This document shows positions 1-13,043 of a DNA stretch of 64,000 bases, piece by piece. The stretch comes from Hymenoscyphus infarciens. Taxonomy: Eukaryota > Ascomycota > Leotiomycetes > Helotiales > Helotiaceae. Both the position numbers and the translations under genes were made by a program. Every line of letters begins with the position of its first letter. The first letter of the stretch is position 1. The notes under the pieces were generated by a model. The model did not search any database, had not been told where the DNA came from, and worked only from the letters and a program-made list of their open reading frames with translations. The DNA lies in contig LLCB01000119.1 of NCBI GenBank assembly GCA_001414345.1, forward strand, positions 178,366 through 242,365, in the 5' to 3' direction.

Positions 1-430
1 TTTAACTAGAGCTATTTACGCTAATAGAGATAAGCTCTTATATTTAAGTCTAAATAAGTTTCTAGACGATATATTAGTACTATTAATAATATTAATTATA
101 TTCTTAGATAGCTATACTATATATAAATCGTATAAGATATCTATTATATACTCTCTCTTTTATTATTTATTATTCTAATTATTACTAATATAATATACTT
201 CTTCTTTATAAGATATACTATCTATAGAATCTTTTAAGAGACTCTCTTAGAACTTCTAGTATTAAACCTCTTTAAATTAATTAATAATAATACCTCTAAT
301 ATATTAGACCTTACTACTATTATATCTAAAGAGACTTCTATACTTCTAGATAAGAACTCTTCTTCTATATAAGTAATTAAATTAGTAATAAAGACTTATA
401 ATAATACAGCTTTTAATCTAGTAATAGCAA
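1..430. other. unassigned RIPed DNA
   Basis: AT-rich sequence upstream of the hAT transposase relic. I could not recognise a coding frame, terminal repeat or RNA gene. It may be the 5' end of the hAT element or older repeat DNA. Confidence 0.5.
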
Positions 431-3160
431 GAATACTATAAGAGTATAAAGCAAAGGTTAGTATATTTTAGTATATAAAATATAACTTTTATTACTATAA
501 AAAGTCTAAGAAGAATATATAGTACTAGGATAGCTAAGGTAAAGAAGTAATCTATATAACTAAGAGTTAGCTTAAATTATATCTAAACTCTTAAACTTAA
601 TACTTATTAATTTTAGAGCTTAACTCTAATAGTAAAGACTATTATACGCGTTACTTTTAGCTATACTACTAGTGCTCTAAGATCTAATATATTACTACTA
701 ATTCTAATAATAAAGTAGTATATTTAAAGAATAAGTATAGTATTATAAAAAATAGTAGAAAGAAGCTCTTATAGTATCTAAGTAAGAAGAAGGCTATAGA
801 TAATATTAAGAAAGTATTATTATAAGAAGAGAAGAAGAGAGTATTAAATCTAGTCATAGTTCTTTAATTTAATATAATAAAATAAACTCTAATTATATAG
901 ATTCTTATATACTAATTATTAAACTCTATTACTATTAATAGCTTATTTATTAAATTTCTTAAAATAGTATATCTTACTATTACTATAATTATCTCTAAGG
1001 CTTTAAGTATAGTAAGAGGTTGAATAATAGAGATATTTAAGCTCTAGAAGATATATATAAAAGATAATCTATACTAAGTAATTAGTAAGATATACTTCTC
1101 TTTTAATCTCTAGACTTTATCTAACTACAAAGCTCTAATAGAAGTAGTAGTCTACTATATTAATAAGAGTAGTAAGAACTAGTTAATAGATAATAATATT
1201 TCTTAATCTTATATATATAAACCTACTTCTTATTTTAATATTATCTTCTTAGTATCTACTATACTAAAATAATTACTTTTTAGATATTTAAATAGCTCTT
1301 ATTATATACTACTTAATTATCTAAAAAAGTTTTAAATTAATAGTATTATTAAATTATTATTAAATACCTAGTATAGTAATTTTTAAGATATTAGAGTATA
1401 TATAAGTCTTAAATAAGTTAGTATTATTAAGTTAGTAGTTAGTAGAATATCTTAACCTAGTTAGGACTTCTATATTATTTTCTTAATAACTACTATACTT
1501 CTCTAGTTATTTTTTATATTTCTAAATACTACTAAATTAGAGCTTTTTAGAAATATAAAAACCTTTTAATTTAGTTATTAGTCTATTAAGAAAATAATAT
1601 CATAGTCTAGCTAGGATTTTAGTATTTTATAGACTCTTTAGTATCTAAAACTAATATATTATAGCTAATACTTTTAGATACTTATTATAATATAATAACT
1701 TTAAAGCGTCTATATAGAAGAGAATTATATAGGTTATTAAGGAATATAGTTTAAAATATAAAGTTAGATTTTTTATTACTAATAATATATTAAATAATAA
1801 TATATATCTTAATATTATTACTAAATAATTCCTCTCTTACTTTATTAAAAAGTAATATAAAGGTTATTAATTATACTATCTTAGTTATATACTTAATCTC
1901 GCTACTAAAGTCTTCTTTTATAATAAAGATATTAATATCTTTAAGACTTAAGAAGAATAAGAGAAACCTATTACTAATTCTAATTTATAGAAAGAGCTAG
2001 AGATATAGTAAAAGCGCGGTCTTATTAAGAGACTCTATAATATAGTTAAATATATTATAAGATCTTCTTAAAAGCGCAAGTAATTTAAGAGTATATATTT
2101 AGATAATAAAGACTCTTTTAGGAAGTGTTTTAATTACTTATAAATAGTAGAAGATAATACTACTAAATAGAACTCTCTCTATTTAATAATTAATTATACT
2201 ATTAAAATTAAGAAGTATATTAACTACTTTTACTTTAATAATAAAGATACTAATTATAAGAGTACTTATAAGATAAGTACTACTTAGAAGGACCTTATTA
2301 AGCTTTCTCTTAATATTCTTATTATAGAGAATTAAGATACTTCTAAAAAAGTATAATTAATTCTTTAATCTTTCTTTAAGTATATAAAGTAAGCTAAGGC
2401 TACTAATACTAAAGCTGATTATAGTATAGCCTTATATTATATAATTACTTTAAATATACTTATTAAATAAATATATATATAATATAAGACGACTTTAATA
2501 TTTATATAAATAGTAATTTATTAATATCTTAAGTTTAATTCCTTTATTAGTATACTATTAACTACTAGACTAAGATTAATAAGTATTTCTTTAAAAGTAA
2601 CTAAACGTCTATTGATTATATCTTTATTATAACTAATTTAAAACGTAAATTTAAATACTTTAAGTATATATAGTAAGAAAGTAAAATAAGATTATAGAAA
2701 GATATAAACTACTCTAATTTATAAGTAGACTAGGCTTATAGATACGTAGATTAATTATAAGTAGAATACTTAAGTATATCTTATCTAGAAGATAAAAATA
2801 CTAGTACTAAAAGAGCTTATATACTAGATACTTTTACTCTTAATTCTAATATAACCTTTCTTAATTATAATAATAACGATTTTATTAAAGCTTAGATAAA
2901 AGCTAGAGTATTTAACCTCGACGTTAAAGAGACTTTACTACTCTTTTAGTTATATAAGAATAAGAGTAAGAATATATATTAGTTAGTATAAGGATTAGAT
3001 ATAGCCTTAATTCCTATAATAAGTAGTAACTATAAGAGAGTATTCTCTTAAATAAAACTACTTATTATAAAGTAACGATTTAAATTAAAAGTTAATATAA
3101 TTAAAGCTACTTAATATTAGTAAAGTCGATTTATATAGTTCTTATAGAACTAACTAAACT
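430..3160 (+). mobile_element. hAT transposase relic (class II transposon)
   Basis: Read on the plus strand through RIP stops, this stretch gives a hAT-type transposase. A zinc-finger-like segment lies near 480-650. The conserved FSFxLW-type block of the catalytic region lies near 1,087-1,130, a TDNAxNN-like motif near 1,768-1,800, and a LGHxLNLxxKAF-like block near 1,880-1,925. The C-terminal dimerisation domain lies near 2,930-3,120 and includes SSNYKRVFS at about 3,022-3,050. Stops are TAA and TAG only, as expected from CAA, CAG and TGG codons after RIP, and no ATG remains. Exact ends and terminal inverted repeats were not resolved, so the limits are approximate. A cellular domesticated copy is unlikely because the frame is destroyed. 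The hAT superfamily assignment is fairly secure. Confidence 0.75.
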
Positions 3161-5774
3161 AAGTACCTACTTCGTTAGTTTTTAATTTTTTTACTTAGTT
3201 TTTTTTTTTTAGAGAACTGTTAGTTAGTTTAGTTTTAGTAGACAAAACTGCGTAGTTCTAAGACTATTTAGTATATAATAAATTTTAGTATTCTAGAGTT
3301 AATTCTAGGAATTCTAGGAATATCTTAGCTAGAAATAGAAGTAGACTAAGCCTATTTAGAGCCTTTTTGTATATATATAATTTAATTTAGTTAGTTAAAA
3401 GATACTTATATATATCTATTTATATTATAAGTTTAATCTTAAATATATTCTATTAATTAGCTTAAATATTTATTTTAGTATATATTTTATTAACTCTAGA
3501 CTAAGTTAGAGTAGTAATAGTAGTATAAGAAGAAAAGATATATATATATATAAAAGTTAAAGATTAAAAGAGTATATTATTTAATTTTAGTAGTATATAT
3601 TCTTATATATATATTTAAAGAATATATAAGCAAAAGTACGTACTATAATATATACTAGCTAAACGTTTATATATATTATATATTATCTTATTATTTTTAG
3701 TAGTAGCTATATATTATAAAAGAACTAATATATATAAGCTAAATAAGCTCTTAGACTTAAATTAGCATTTCTAAGAATTTACTTAGCTAGTGCTTTATCG
3801 CCGATTTCTTAAGAATACTAAACTATCTTATAACGTCTTCTAGTATACCTAGTTTTATAATAATACTATAGATATACTACTAAAAGAAGCTAGAACACTC
3901 TCTTAGAGGTTCTTAAGAGTCTCTAAATCTACTAAAAAGACTTAATAACCTTATATATTATTTACTCTTATCTAGGCTAAAGTACTTTATATTATAGAAG
4001 CTAGATAAGTAGATAAGTTAATTATAAGTACTTTAAGCGTTGATTTAGATTAAATATAGAAATAGCTTATTTTAATAATAGTTTTCTAAAACTACGATAG
4101 TTTACGTAGTTAGTTTTACTCTTTTATTAGTTAGTTCTACTAATACTCCTAAAACTATATATAGTTTTAGAATCTAAAAACTACGCTAAAACTACGATAG
4201 TTGAACTTTCTACTATACTACTTAATATCTATAAGCTTAGATAATTATAGATTAAAAGGCTACTAGAAAGTAGAAAGAGAAAGACTTAGAAAAGAAGTAG
4301 TAGAATAAGAAGAATTAGACTATTTCTATTTATCTAGAATAATACTAAAATTTAGATATAATATTATATATTTTATTAGTTTTAATAGTTCTATTATTTT
4401 TAATATTTCTAGAATTAGTTTATAATATACTCTACTCTTCCTCGCTTAGCTACTCTTATTCTATACTACTTACTCTTCTCTCTCTTTCTAGTCTCTCTTT
4501 TTAACCTTTCTAGCTACTCTAATCCTTCTTTTATAATTATTCTTTCTCTTCTATTATATTCTATAAGTAAAGTTATTCTATTCTACTATATTCTAAAAAA
4601 AGAGAGTATTCTTCTTTATCTTAATATCTAGGATCGTTTAAGCAGAGAAATCTAAAACGCTATTCTTAACTAAGACGTATCTATATAAGTCTAAAATATT
4701 ATACTATAGTTCTAGCTCTCTAGCTAAATAAGTTATACTCTAGTATAAAAAGTTAGCCTAAAGCTTATAGTTTAGCTCTATACTTTCTTAAATAGCGCTA
4801 TTATATATAAAGAGAATTAGACTACTCTCTAAGTCTATATAGTGTAGTATATACTTTCTATAGTCTAAAAAGTCTCTCTAGACTCTAGAATACTCTTAAT
4901 TATATCTACTAATACGTCTTTTATATAGTATACGTCTTAAACTCTAGAAAGTTTACTAAGATAGTTACTATTAAGAAATAATATCTCTTATTAATAACCT
5001 CGACCTAGAAGAACGTCTATAGTATATATTCTTAAAAGCCTTATAATTTATAAATAATTATATAATAATAATAGAATTATAGTACTTCTTTCTAGACAAT
5101 AAAGAAAGATAGAACTTAATATATTAATAGTACTACTAAGTATTATTCCTACTACTAAAGTTAAGCTATTTATATTTTATACGTAAGTAAATACTCTTAT
5201 ATTTTATAAGGCTTTTTACTTATTATATAGTAGACTACTAATAACTCTAATCTTAAGAAGAATCGATTATACTATAGTAGCTACTTATATAAGAATATAT
5301 TACTTAAGATATATTTAGTTAAGAAAGAGTTTCTAAGTACTATAAGTATTTATTTACTTTATTTACTTTTTTATTTATTATACTAATACTATAATATAGT
5401 CTATCGAACGTTCTAAGTACTCTCTCTATTAATATAAAGTATATAATTCTTCTTCTTCTCTTTAATTAATTTAGGTCTAATTTTAATATTATAATACTTC
5501 TTTCTTATTATAATCGCTTTAACGCTTTTTAAACCGCTACTATTACTAGTAGTATAATTAATTACGTTTTATAATATAGCTAAGACTAAGAGTATAGAAG
5601 TATAAGAGCTAGAAGTATAGAATAATAAAAGTATAAGATATATATACTAGTGTTTTAAAGTTGATTTATTACTTATTTTAAGAGAGTTATATATAAATAC
5701 TCTAGAGAAGTGTTATTAAGAGTCTCTTAATTTATAAGACTCTTTATAGATTAAATAAAAGATACTACTACTAC
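3161..5774. other. unassigned RIPed DNA
   Basis: About 2.6 kb of AT-rich sequence without a recognisable gene. A poly-T run lies near 3,197-3,210. The 15-bp sequence aaaactacgatagtt occurs twice in direct orientation, exactly 100 bp apart (4,088-4,102 and 4,188-4,202), with a short palindrome between the copies. Part of this may be the 3' end of the hAT element or another decayed repeat. Confidence 0.5.
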
Positions 5775-6055
5775 GTATTATATATCTTTTATATAACTTT
5801 TCTATATAATTCGCTTAAAAGCTTTCTAATTTATAAGCCTCTTAACTAGATTATAAGTTAATAGACTAATTATAAGTTTAAAATAAGTAGATTTAATACT
5901 AAAAGTTAAGTAAATAAACTAATAACTTAATAAGAAGTACTAAGTAAGTAGACTTAGTACTAAATAATAGATTAATAGACTTAATACTTTCTAAGTAAAT
6001 AGACTAATAACTAAATAAGAAGTATTAAAAAAGTAGACTTAGTACTAAAGGTTTA
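5775..6055. repeat. left arm of long inverted repeat
   Basis: This arm matches the reverse complement of 13,541-13,840 with scattered differences. It includes a segment read as gcttt..taagcctcttaact near 5,820-5,850 and an internal array of roughly 60-bp units built from 'aagtaaatagactaataact' and 'agtagacttagtactaaa' variants. Further inverted versions of the same units lie at about 6,160-6,306. The two arms would be about 0.5 kb apart without the gypsy element at 6,307-13,540, so together they look like a foldback-type element or an old inverted duplication. Confidence 0.6.
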
Positions 6056-6306
6056 TTAGATATACTTATTAAGTAAATAGACTTTTTACTTAGAAAGAAT
6101 TAGTTTATAGATCTTTCTTCTAGTAGTAACTATATATAAAAAGTACTTATTATTAAGTAAGTAGTCTAACTTCTTAAATTTTAGTATTAAATCTATTTCT
6201 TTAGTAGTTACTATTAAATAGTTAGTCTTTTTACTTATAAGTTTATTAGTCTATTTAATAGACTTTTAGTACTAAGTCTACTTATTTTCTACTTCTTATT
6301 TAGTAA

Positions 6307-6803
6307 TATAATAGTATGCTATCCTGGATTATCATATAACAGCTAGATTATCATATAATAGCATCATCCAGAATTGTCGGCATTCGCGAAACTGCTAATA
6401 CCCCTAAGTAGTGCTAATACCTCTAATACCTCTTTAGCTGAGATTACGAAATAACTAATACTTATATAAGCGAAGTGTTAAAGGTATTAATATTCGACAT
6501 TTATATATAGAAGGGATTAAGGTCTAGATGTTATATATTTAGCTTTTTAAAGGATTAGAGGTTATATATTTAGCTTTTTAGCTCTTATTATTTAGTATTA
6601 GCTATATTAGATAGGGCTTAGTTATTATTATTATTAGAACTTAGAAGCTTTCAACCTTCTTATATATAGACGTTTATGTTTAGTATAGTAGAGAGACAGT
6701 TATTATTTTCTTCTATATTAGTACCTAGTATTTATATACATTATTCTACTATATATACTTCTATATATCTTTACTATAGTTATATGTATTTCGTACTATT
6801 ATA
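6307..6803 (+). repeat. 5' LTR of gypsy copy 1
   Basis: 497 bp, matching 13,044-13,540 over its whole length with mostly C/T and G/A differences. Starts TATAATAG and ends CTATTATA. The target duplication AGTAA lies directly before it. Confidence 0.9.
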
Positions 6804-7099
6804 TAAAAATAATAACTCTTCTTTACTAATAACAGTCTTAATAATATCTCTTTTTAAGCTTATTACTACTCTTTATTTAGAAGTTAATTTATACTCGATT
6901 TAGAATATTATAACGATATTCTTATATAGCTAAGTAATTAGAGACTACCTAGATAGCTAGTAATAGTAGGGTTTATTATCTATATAAATAGCTAGTATAA
7001 ATTATGTTTAAGTATATATTAAAGGATTAGAATACGCTAAGTATTTCCTAAGAGTTCTAATAACCCTAGATTTAGTAAATAAGCTAACTTATAATAGTT

Positions 7100-10000
7100 A
7101 TCTAGAAGGCTTTTGAATCTAATCTTACCCTCCTCTCTCTCTAATTTAATATTTAATATATTAGAATCTAGAGCAACCTCTAGTCTCTTCTAAGCTCTGC
7201 TCTTAAGCATAGAGCGCCTCTTTAAGGAATAAAGTTAAGCCTCTACTAAAAGGTCCTCAACTTAGTACTATATATCTAAGAATAGTAAGAAGCCTAAGAA
7301 TAATAAAGGTAAAGGCCTAGCGCTTAGAAGCTAGAGAGATTAATAGGACTTCTCTAATATAGACAAGATATAGAGTATAATCTAAGCTATAGAGGCTAAG
7401 GATTAAGAAAAAGAATAGAGAATTTTAGAGTAAGATAATTAAATTACTTAATTATTAGACCTAGTATAATAAATTAGTTAATAACTACTAAATAATAACT
7501 AAAGTCTAAGTCTAATTTAACTTATAAGAATACCTCCTTCTACCTCTTTAAACTATTATTATAAACGAGACTTTACTTCTAATATTTATTCTTTACTATA
7601 ACCTACTCTATGCCTATAACTTAAAAGTATCTTAAAAGCTCTTTAACTTATTAAAAGTAAGATTATAGAAAAAATTAAACTTTTAGATAATAGCGTTTTA
7701 CTTATATATAAGTAATAGAGAATATTAATATATAATTAACTTTATATAAACGTTAACTATTATTAGACGTCTTTAACTTATAAAGCCCTTATTTAGAGGA
7801 CAATAACAAAACTCGTCTAAAACTACTTAAAGCCTTAATATAAGTCTAATATAAGTAAGATAGTATTTAAAGACTATAAAGAGATAATTAAGCTTCTTAA
7901 TACCTACTATCTAATAGGTTATAAGAAGAAGGATACTTAAAACGCTTTTTAGTCTTTTTAGATAAGATAGAAGGGTTATATAGGAGAAAGTTTTATAGAA
8001 TTTAAAAGTTGCTTTTTAAGTATTATAATACTTAGAGAAGTATTTAAGTAAGATAAGTTCTACTATATGTAAGATAAGCTTATACTTTAGCTTTAAACCT
8101 AATTAGTTAATAGTAAGAGGTACTAGAATACTAACTTTAATAAGATAGTAAGAGATCTATTATTTATAGATAAAGAACAGCGCTATAATACTAAGTTATA
8201 TATAACTAGTATAATAAGTATTAAAAAACCTATTATAATAAGCTTATTATATTAAAAGCCTAATGCTAACTAAACCTTATCTAGTTCCTTAATAAAACCC
8301 TTACTACTCTTATATAGACTTTATACTACTTCTTAAAAAACTTCTTAATCTTCTAAACTCTCTTCTACTAGCAAAAGATTAAAGACTTTATTTATAGACT
8401 AACTCTTTACTAGTATAAAGTATTATAATTATAGGAAACCTAAGTATATTAAGCTTAACTATTCTAATCTACCTAGTATTAATAAGATAAAGGAGGACAA
8501 TTAACTTAAGGAAGAATAACTACTTAAAAAGTACTTTAACTCTAACTTAAGTTAGGAGGAAAACGAAGAGGCTTAGGTAAAAAATACCTTTCTAGGCTTA
8601 TATAAATATGATCTATCTAGACTTAACCTTTCTAAGCTTATAGGAGGAAAACAGTTCCTTATAAATACTACTCTTAGTATATAGAGATATAGTATTAAAA
8701 TATAAGCTTTAGTAAATATAGGAGTAAATAGGTATCTATTTCTAAATCGACTCCTAGCTCTATAATTATTAAAAGCAATAGGTTTAAAGATTTAGAAACT
8801 ACCTTATTTAGTATCTATTTATAGATATAATAATAGTACTAAAAGCTAGGTAAATTAGTTTATATAACTATATCTAAATATAGATAAACGTTATATTTAT
8901 AACTACCTCTTTATTATCCTAGACCTTAGATAATAAGACCTAATTATTAGTAATAAGTAGTTAAACTATTTTAAAGTTCTTCTTAACTCTTTAAAGAACT
9001 AGATTACTTAGCTAGCTAAATACTCTTTAACTCTCTACTATAGTAAGGAAATTTTACTTTCTCTTTCTAGCTAGAACTAGAAATCTTTTTTAAATTACTA
9101 GTTAGATACGAACCGAAGGAAATATACTATTTAGCAATAAGAAAGACGTAAAAAGAGTAGACTTATATATATAGCTAAGTTATTACTTCTGTCTATAATA
9201 ATACCTCTTAAAATTTTAATATTCGACTTTAGTCTAAAGCTCTTATAAACTACTAGTATAGCCTTAAAAGGCTAGACCTTATACTCTTTTATTTATAAGA
9301 TAAGCGCTAATATAATATATTATAATATAAAATAGCCTAATTTAGAATTTTATATAATAAGCTTCTACGAGTTAGATTAGGTTATTAATAAGAGATTAGC
9401 CTCTTTCTAAGATAATAATAAGATAAGGGCTCTAATATAGGCTTAACTCTTAAAGTATTACTTATTTTATAAAGACGTGTTCTTAAAAGTAGCTTCTAAT
9501 AAGCTTCCTCCTTACTACAAATACGATTATAAGATTACTTTAAATAAGCTACTTCTTAACTCCTTTTCCTCTCTATATTAATAGTTAATCGCCGAGCTTA
9601 AGGCTATAAAAGAGTATCTTATAAAGAACCTAGACAAGGGGTTTATTATTAATAGTAATAGCCTTTTTGCCTCTTCTATACTCTTTATTAAAAAGGCTAA
9701 TAACAACAAGTTACGGTTCTATATCGATTATAAGAAGCTAAACACTCTAACTTAAAACGATCCTTACCTAATCCCTTATATTAACGAGCTCCTTTCTAGG
9801 ATAAGGATAGCTAAAATCTTTACTAAATTAGATATTAGATAAGCTTTCTATTATATCTAAATAAACCCTAACTTAGAAGAGATAACTATGTTTAGAACTA
9901 GGTATAGTATGTATAAATATAAGGTCCTCTCTTTTAGACTCTATAACGGCCTCGCTATCTATTAACGTTATATAATTAAGCTAAAGTAGACAGCCGCTCG

Positions 10001-11580
10001 CGTACCCTTTTAGCACCTAATCGTTTAGACCTCTAAATCAACGCTAAACTTACTTAGACCTTTTTATAAGAACAGTCTACCTCTCTTAATATAATTTAGT
10101 TAGACGATATTCTAGGAATAAGTTTAGATACGATTTAGAAGTTAAAGGAAGATAACCTATACTCCTTTTAAAAAGAACGTTATTAACTTCTAGACGAATA
10201 CTACTACTTATTAGATAATTTACTACTTTTTAAGGATCGACTTTACGTTTAAAAGAATACTAAACTCTATATAAAACTGATCTAAGAAGTCTATAACTAA
10301 GTATCTAGTACTTACTTAAGTGTAAAAAAGATATACTAGTTATTAGTATAATACTACTACTAGGCTAGAATGTTTTTAGACTATAGAAGGTATATAGGGA
10401 ATTATTAAGCTTATAAATACTCTTATCTTTAATAAACTAAGTAATAAGGCTTTCTTTACTCTCTACTTATACTTAACTATCTTATATAATATTTATATAT
10501 AGACTTTAAATTATTCTTAAAGAATAAACATAGATTTAATACTATATTAGTGTTTATTAACTAACTTAGAAAGGATTCGGTGTTAATACTTTATTACTCG
10601 ACTATAGATACTAAAGGACTAGTTAAACTTTTTATTTAATAGATTTACTGTTTTAGCTACTACTTTGAATCGATTATATCTGATTAAGAACCTTAATTTA
10701 TATTATTATTTTAGACTAAATTTTATTAAATAATCGGTATTAAGTTTAAGCTTAGTACTACCTATTATAAATAGATAGATAGATAGATAGAGATAATAAA
10801 CTAATATATTAATTAAAGACTAAGGCCTTTTATAATCTACTATTAAGATAACTAGAGTAAATTAATCTCTTTAATAGATAGAGTATAAATAATACTTCTA
10901 TACTTATCTATTAGTATAACCTCTTATTAGCTTAAGTTTAGACTTAACCTAAAGACTTTATAGGACTAGAATACGCTAAAGACTTCTATTTCTTAGGAAC
11001 GACTTAACTATAATAAAGTAGTAAAAGTGGCCTAACGTATATACTCTACTTAAGAGATAGCTAAAGATAATATAGATAAGGCTTAGAAAAAGATAGAGGA
11101 TAGTATAAACTAGTATTAAAGAGCTATTAACTAGGACGTTAGAGATAAAGTCTACTTATCTATTAAGAATCTTAAGATAAATCGTCTTAGTTAAAAGCTT
11201 ACTAAATAGTAGATAGGACCTTTTAAAATATTAGAAAGTATAGGATACTTCTATAAGCTAAAACTTCTTAAAGGCTTATTAATTTATAATGTTTTCGCTC
11301 TTAATATACTTTTAAAGGATTTAAACACTCCTCTACTAGGATAAGAGGCTTTAGAGCTCTTACTAGATATTATTAAAGGTGTATAAGAATAAGAGATATA
11401 AGAAATACTTAGTAGTAGACTTTTTAGAAGATAGCTATAGTATTAGGTGAAATAGATTAGATATAATTTAGATCCTGCTTAGTATCTTATAGATAATTTT
11501 TAGGGTTTACTATATTATCTAAGAGACTTTTATATTAAATATCTAGAAGAGCTAGGACTACCTTAACACTTCTTTAAATA
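7100..11580 (+). pseudogene. gag-pol relic of gypsy copy 1
   Basis: Decayed Gag-Pol. A CCHC zinc knuckle is at about 8,417-8,462 with its cysteines turned to tyrosine codons. The protease active-site region is at about 8,704-8,730, where the expected D-T/S-G reads N-I-G. The N-terminal part of reverse transcriptase is at about 9,640-9,970. A deletion junction near 9,972 removes the YxDD active site and RNase H. The integrase core is at about 10,450-10,900, with its conserved QTDGQTE block now a GATA-like repeat (10,771-10,795). The chromodomain at about 11,390-11,580 ends in a typical proline-containing segment. Stops are TAA and TAG at sites explained by CAA, CAG or TGG. The deletion, and not RIP alone, disables it. 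Confidence 0.82.
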
Positions 11581-11768
11581 GCTTAATATATAGGAATTAG
11601 ATAAGAATTAGGTAAAAGAGTTAATTTGTAATATTAATACTCTCTAATTCTAGTTACCCTTAATAAGGAACTTATAATAAAAACCTAAGATAAAACACTA
11701 ACTAGTAGGAATGTTTAAAATTAATAAAGTAAAGAACTAAGACTGAGTTACTACTAAAACAAGGTTTA

Positions 11769-12475
11769 CTAACCCTTCTTAGGCCTTAGCCTCTCCTTCC
11801 TTCGACTTATTATCCTCCTCTCTACTCTTTTAAGCGTAAGGAGCCTAAATCGGCTCTTTCTCTACTACCTCCTCCTTATAAGGACGCTTCTTACCTTAGC
11901 AACCTCTTATAACCGGCTTTAGAAAAGACACTTATAAACTCTTTAGGTAGGCTTTAAAGAGGACTCGAACCTAGGTTTAGACAGAGGTCCTACTCTCTAT
12001 AGTATAGTATAAGGACTGTTAAATGTTAGTAACTGAAACCCTTCTAATAAGTAAGAGGTACTTATAGTAACCTTAGCGTAAAGCGCCTAAGTCTCTTTTA
12101 GGAGGGTGAACTATACTTCTAAGCTATTCTTTAGTGCTTCTATACTAGTAACGACTAATACCTTATCTAAGGCCTTAGCGGCCTTCTTAACCTCTCTCTT
12201 CTCCTTCTTACTTATAAGCTTATTAAACTTCTTTCTAATAAACTATAGTAACTACTTAAGTTAGAACGGATTTAGTATATATTTAGGATTAAACTTACTA
12301 GAATGTATATAGTATTCTGCTCTACGTAGTACTTATACTTCTTTGACTTCGGCTTCTTAAAAGTGTATACGTAATCTCTGTTTTGAGATTTTACCTAAAA
12401 GCACTAAACGTAGTAGACTTGGTAAGTAGCTAGAAGCGTACTAGAAGGATATAGAAGAAGTATTTTATTATATTA
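11769..12475 (-). pseudogene. possible antisense reading frame in gypsy copy 1
   Basis: On the strand opposite to gag-pol, between the chromodomain and the polypurine tract, one frame of about 235 codons runs through TAA and TAG codons only. It has a lysine/glutamate-rich middle (EKREVKKAAKALDKVL) and an arginine-rich C-terminus, and ends at TAG 11,769-11,771. The same frame is seen in gypsy copy 2 (about 25,335-26,020, minus) and copy 3 (about 51,550-52,095, plus). I do not recognise the product. Because RIP removes TGA and makes TAA/TAG in every frame, openness through RIP stops is weak evidence; the apparent stop density (roughly 5 percent) is only modestly below what I expect for random frames here. 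Confidence 0.4.
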
Positions 12476-13030
12476 GATTAGCCTTAAATTAGGTCTAATT
12501 AAGGAGGGAAGAACTTACTTTTATATGTATATATATGATATATATATGTATTTTAAGAGATAAGTTAGTATATAAGGATATACTTAATTAGAAGGTATTC
12601 TTACTATTTATATTATTTAGATAAAAAGAAAAGAAGAAGAGAAGTTAGAATTAGAGAAAAGTCGCCTACTAATATACTACTTATAATAATAGCTATTACT
12701 TTATAATTATTATTTATTACTTAATAATTACTATTATAATATATAATAATAGTAAGAATACGATAACTCTGTAGTAGTATACTGCTTTCTACCTACTAGC
12801 TAATTATTAGCCTCTCTTCTGTTTATATTCTATTATTATATAGTATATAGTAGTAAATAAAGAGCGATTAGCTCTTAAATAATAATACTACTAGCTACTA
12901 ACCCTACCTTGACTACTAGATACTATAATAGTAAGATAACTTATATTCTTTACAATAAAAAGACAAATAATACTCTAATTAACCTAATACTATGTTGATT
13001 GCTAACCGAAGACTTAGGATAAGTCTTTTT

Positions 13031-13043
13031 AAAAGAGAGGGGA
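13031..13043 (+). other. polypurine tract of gypsy copy 1
   Basis: A purine run (aaaagagagggga) directly precedes the 3' LTR and marks the plus-strand priming site. The same tract and junction recur in the non-autonomous LTR element (20,641-20,653). Confidence 0.75.

Noticed and set aside
5890..6306. CRISPR-like regular repeats
   Set aside because: The units are imperfect, occur in both orientations, lack unique spacers, and the genome is eukaryotic.
6676..6903. 75-codon plus-strand frame
   Set aside because: Most of it lies inside the 5' LTR of gypsy copy 1 and the rest in its leader; no motif, tyrosine/isoleucine-rich because of AT composition.
10771..10795. Ordinary GATA microsatellite
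   Set aside because: Its position coincides with the integrase motif in all three gypsy copies, so RIP of codons explains it better than slippage.
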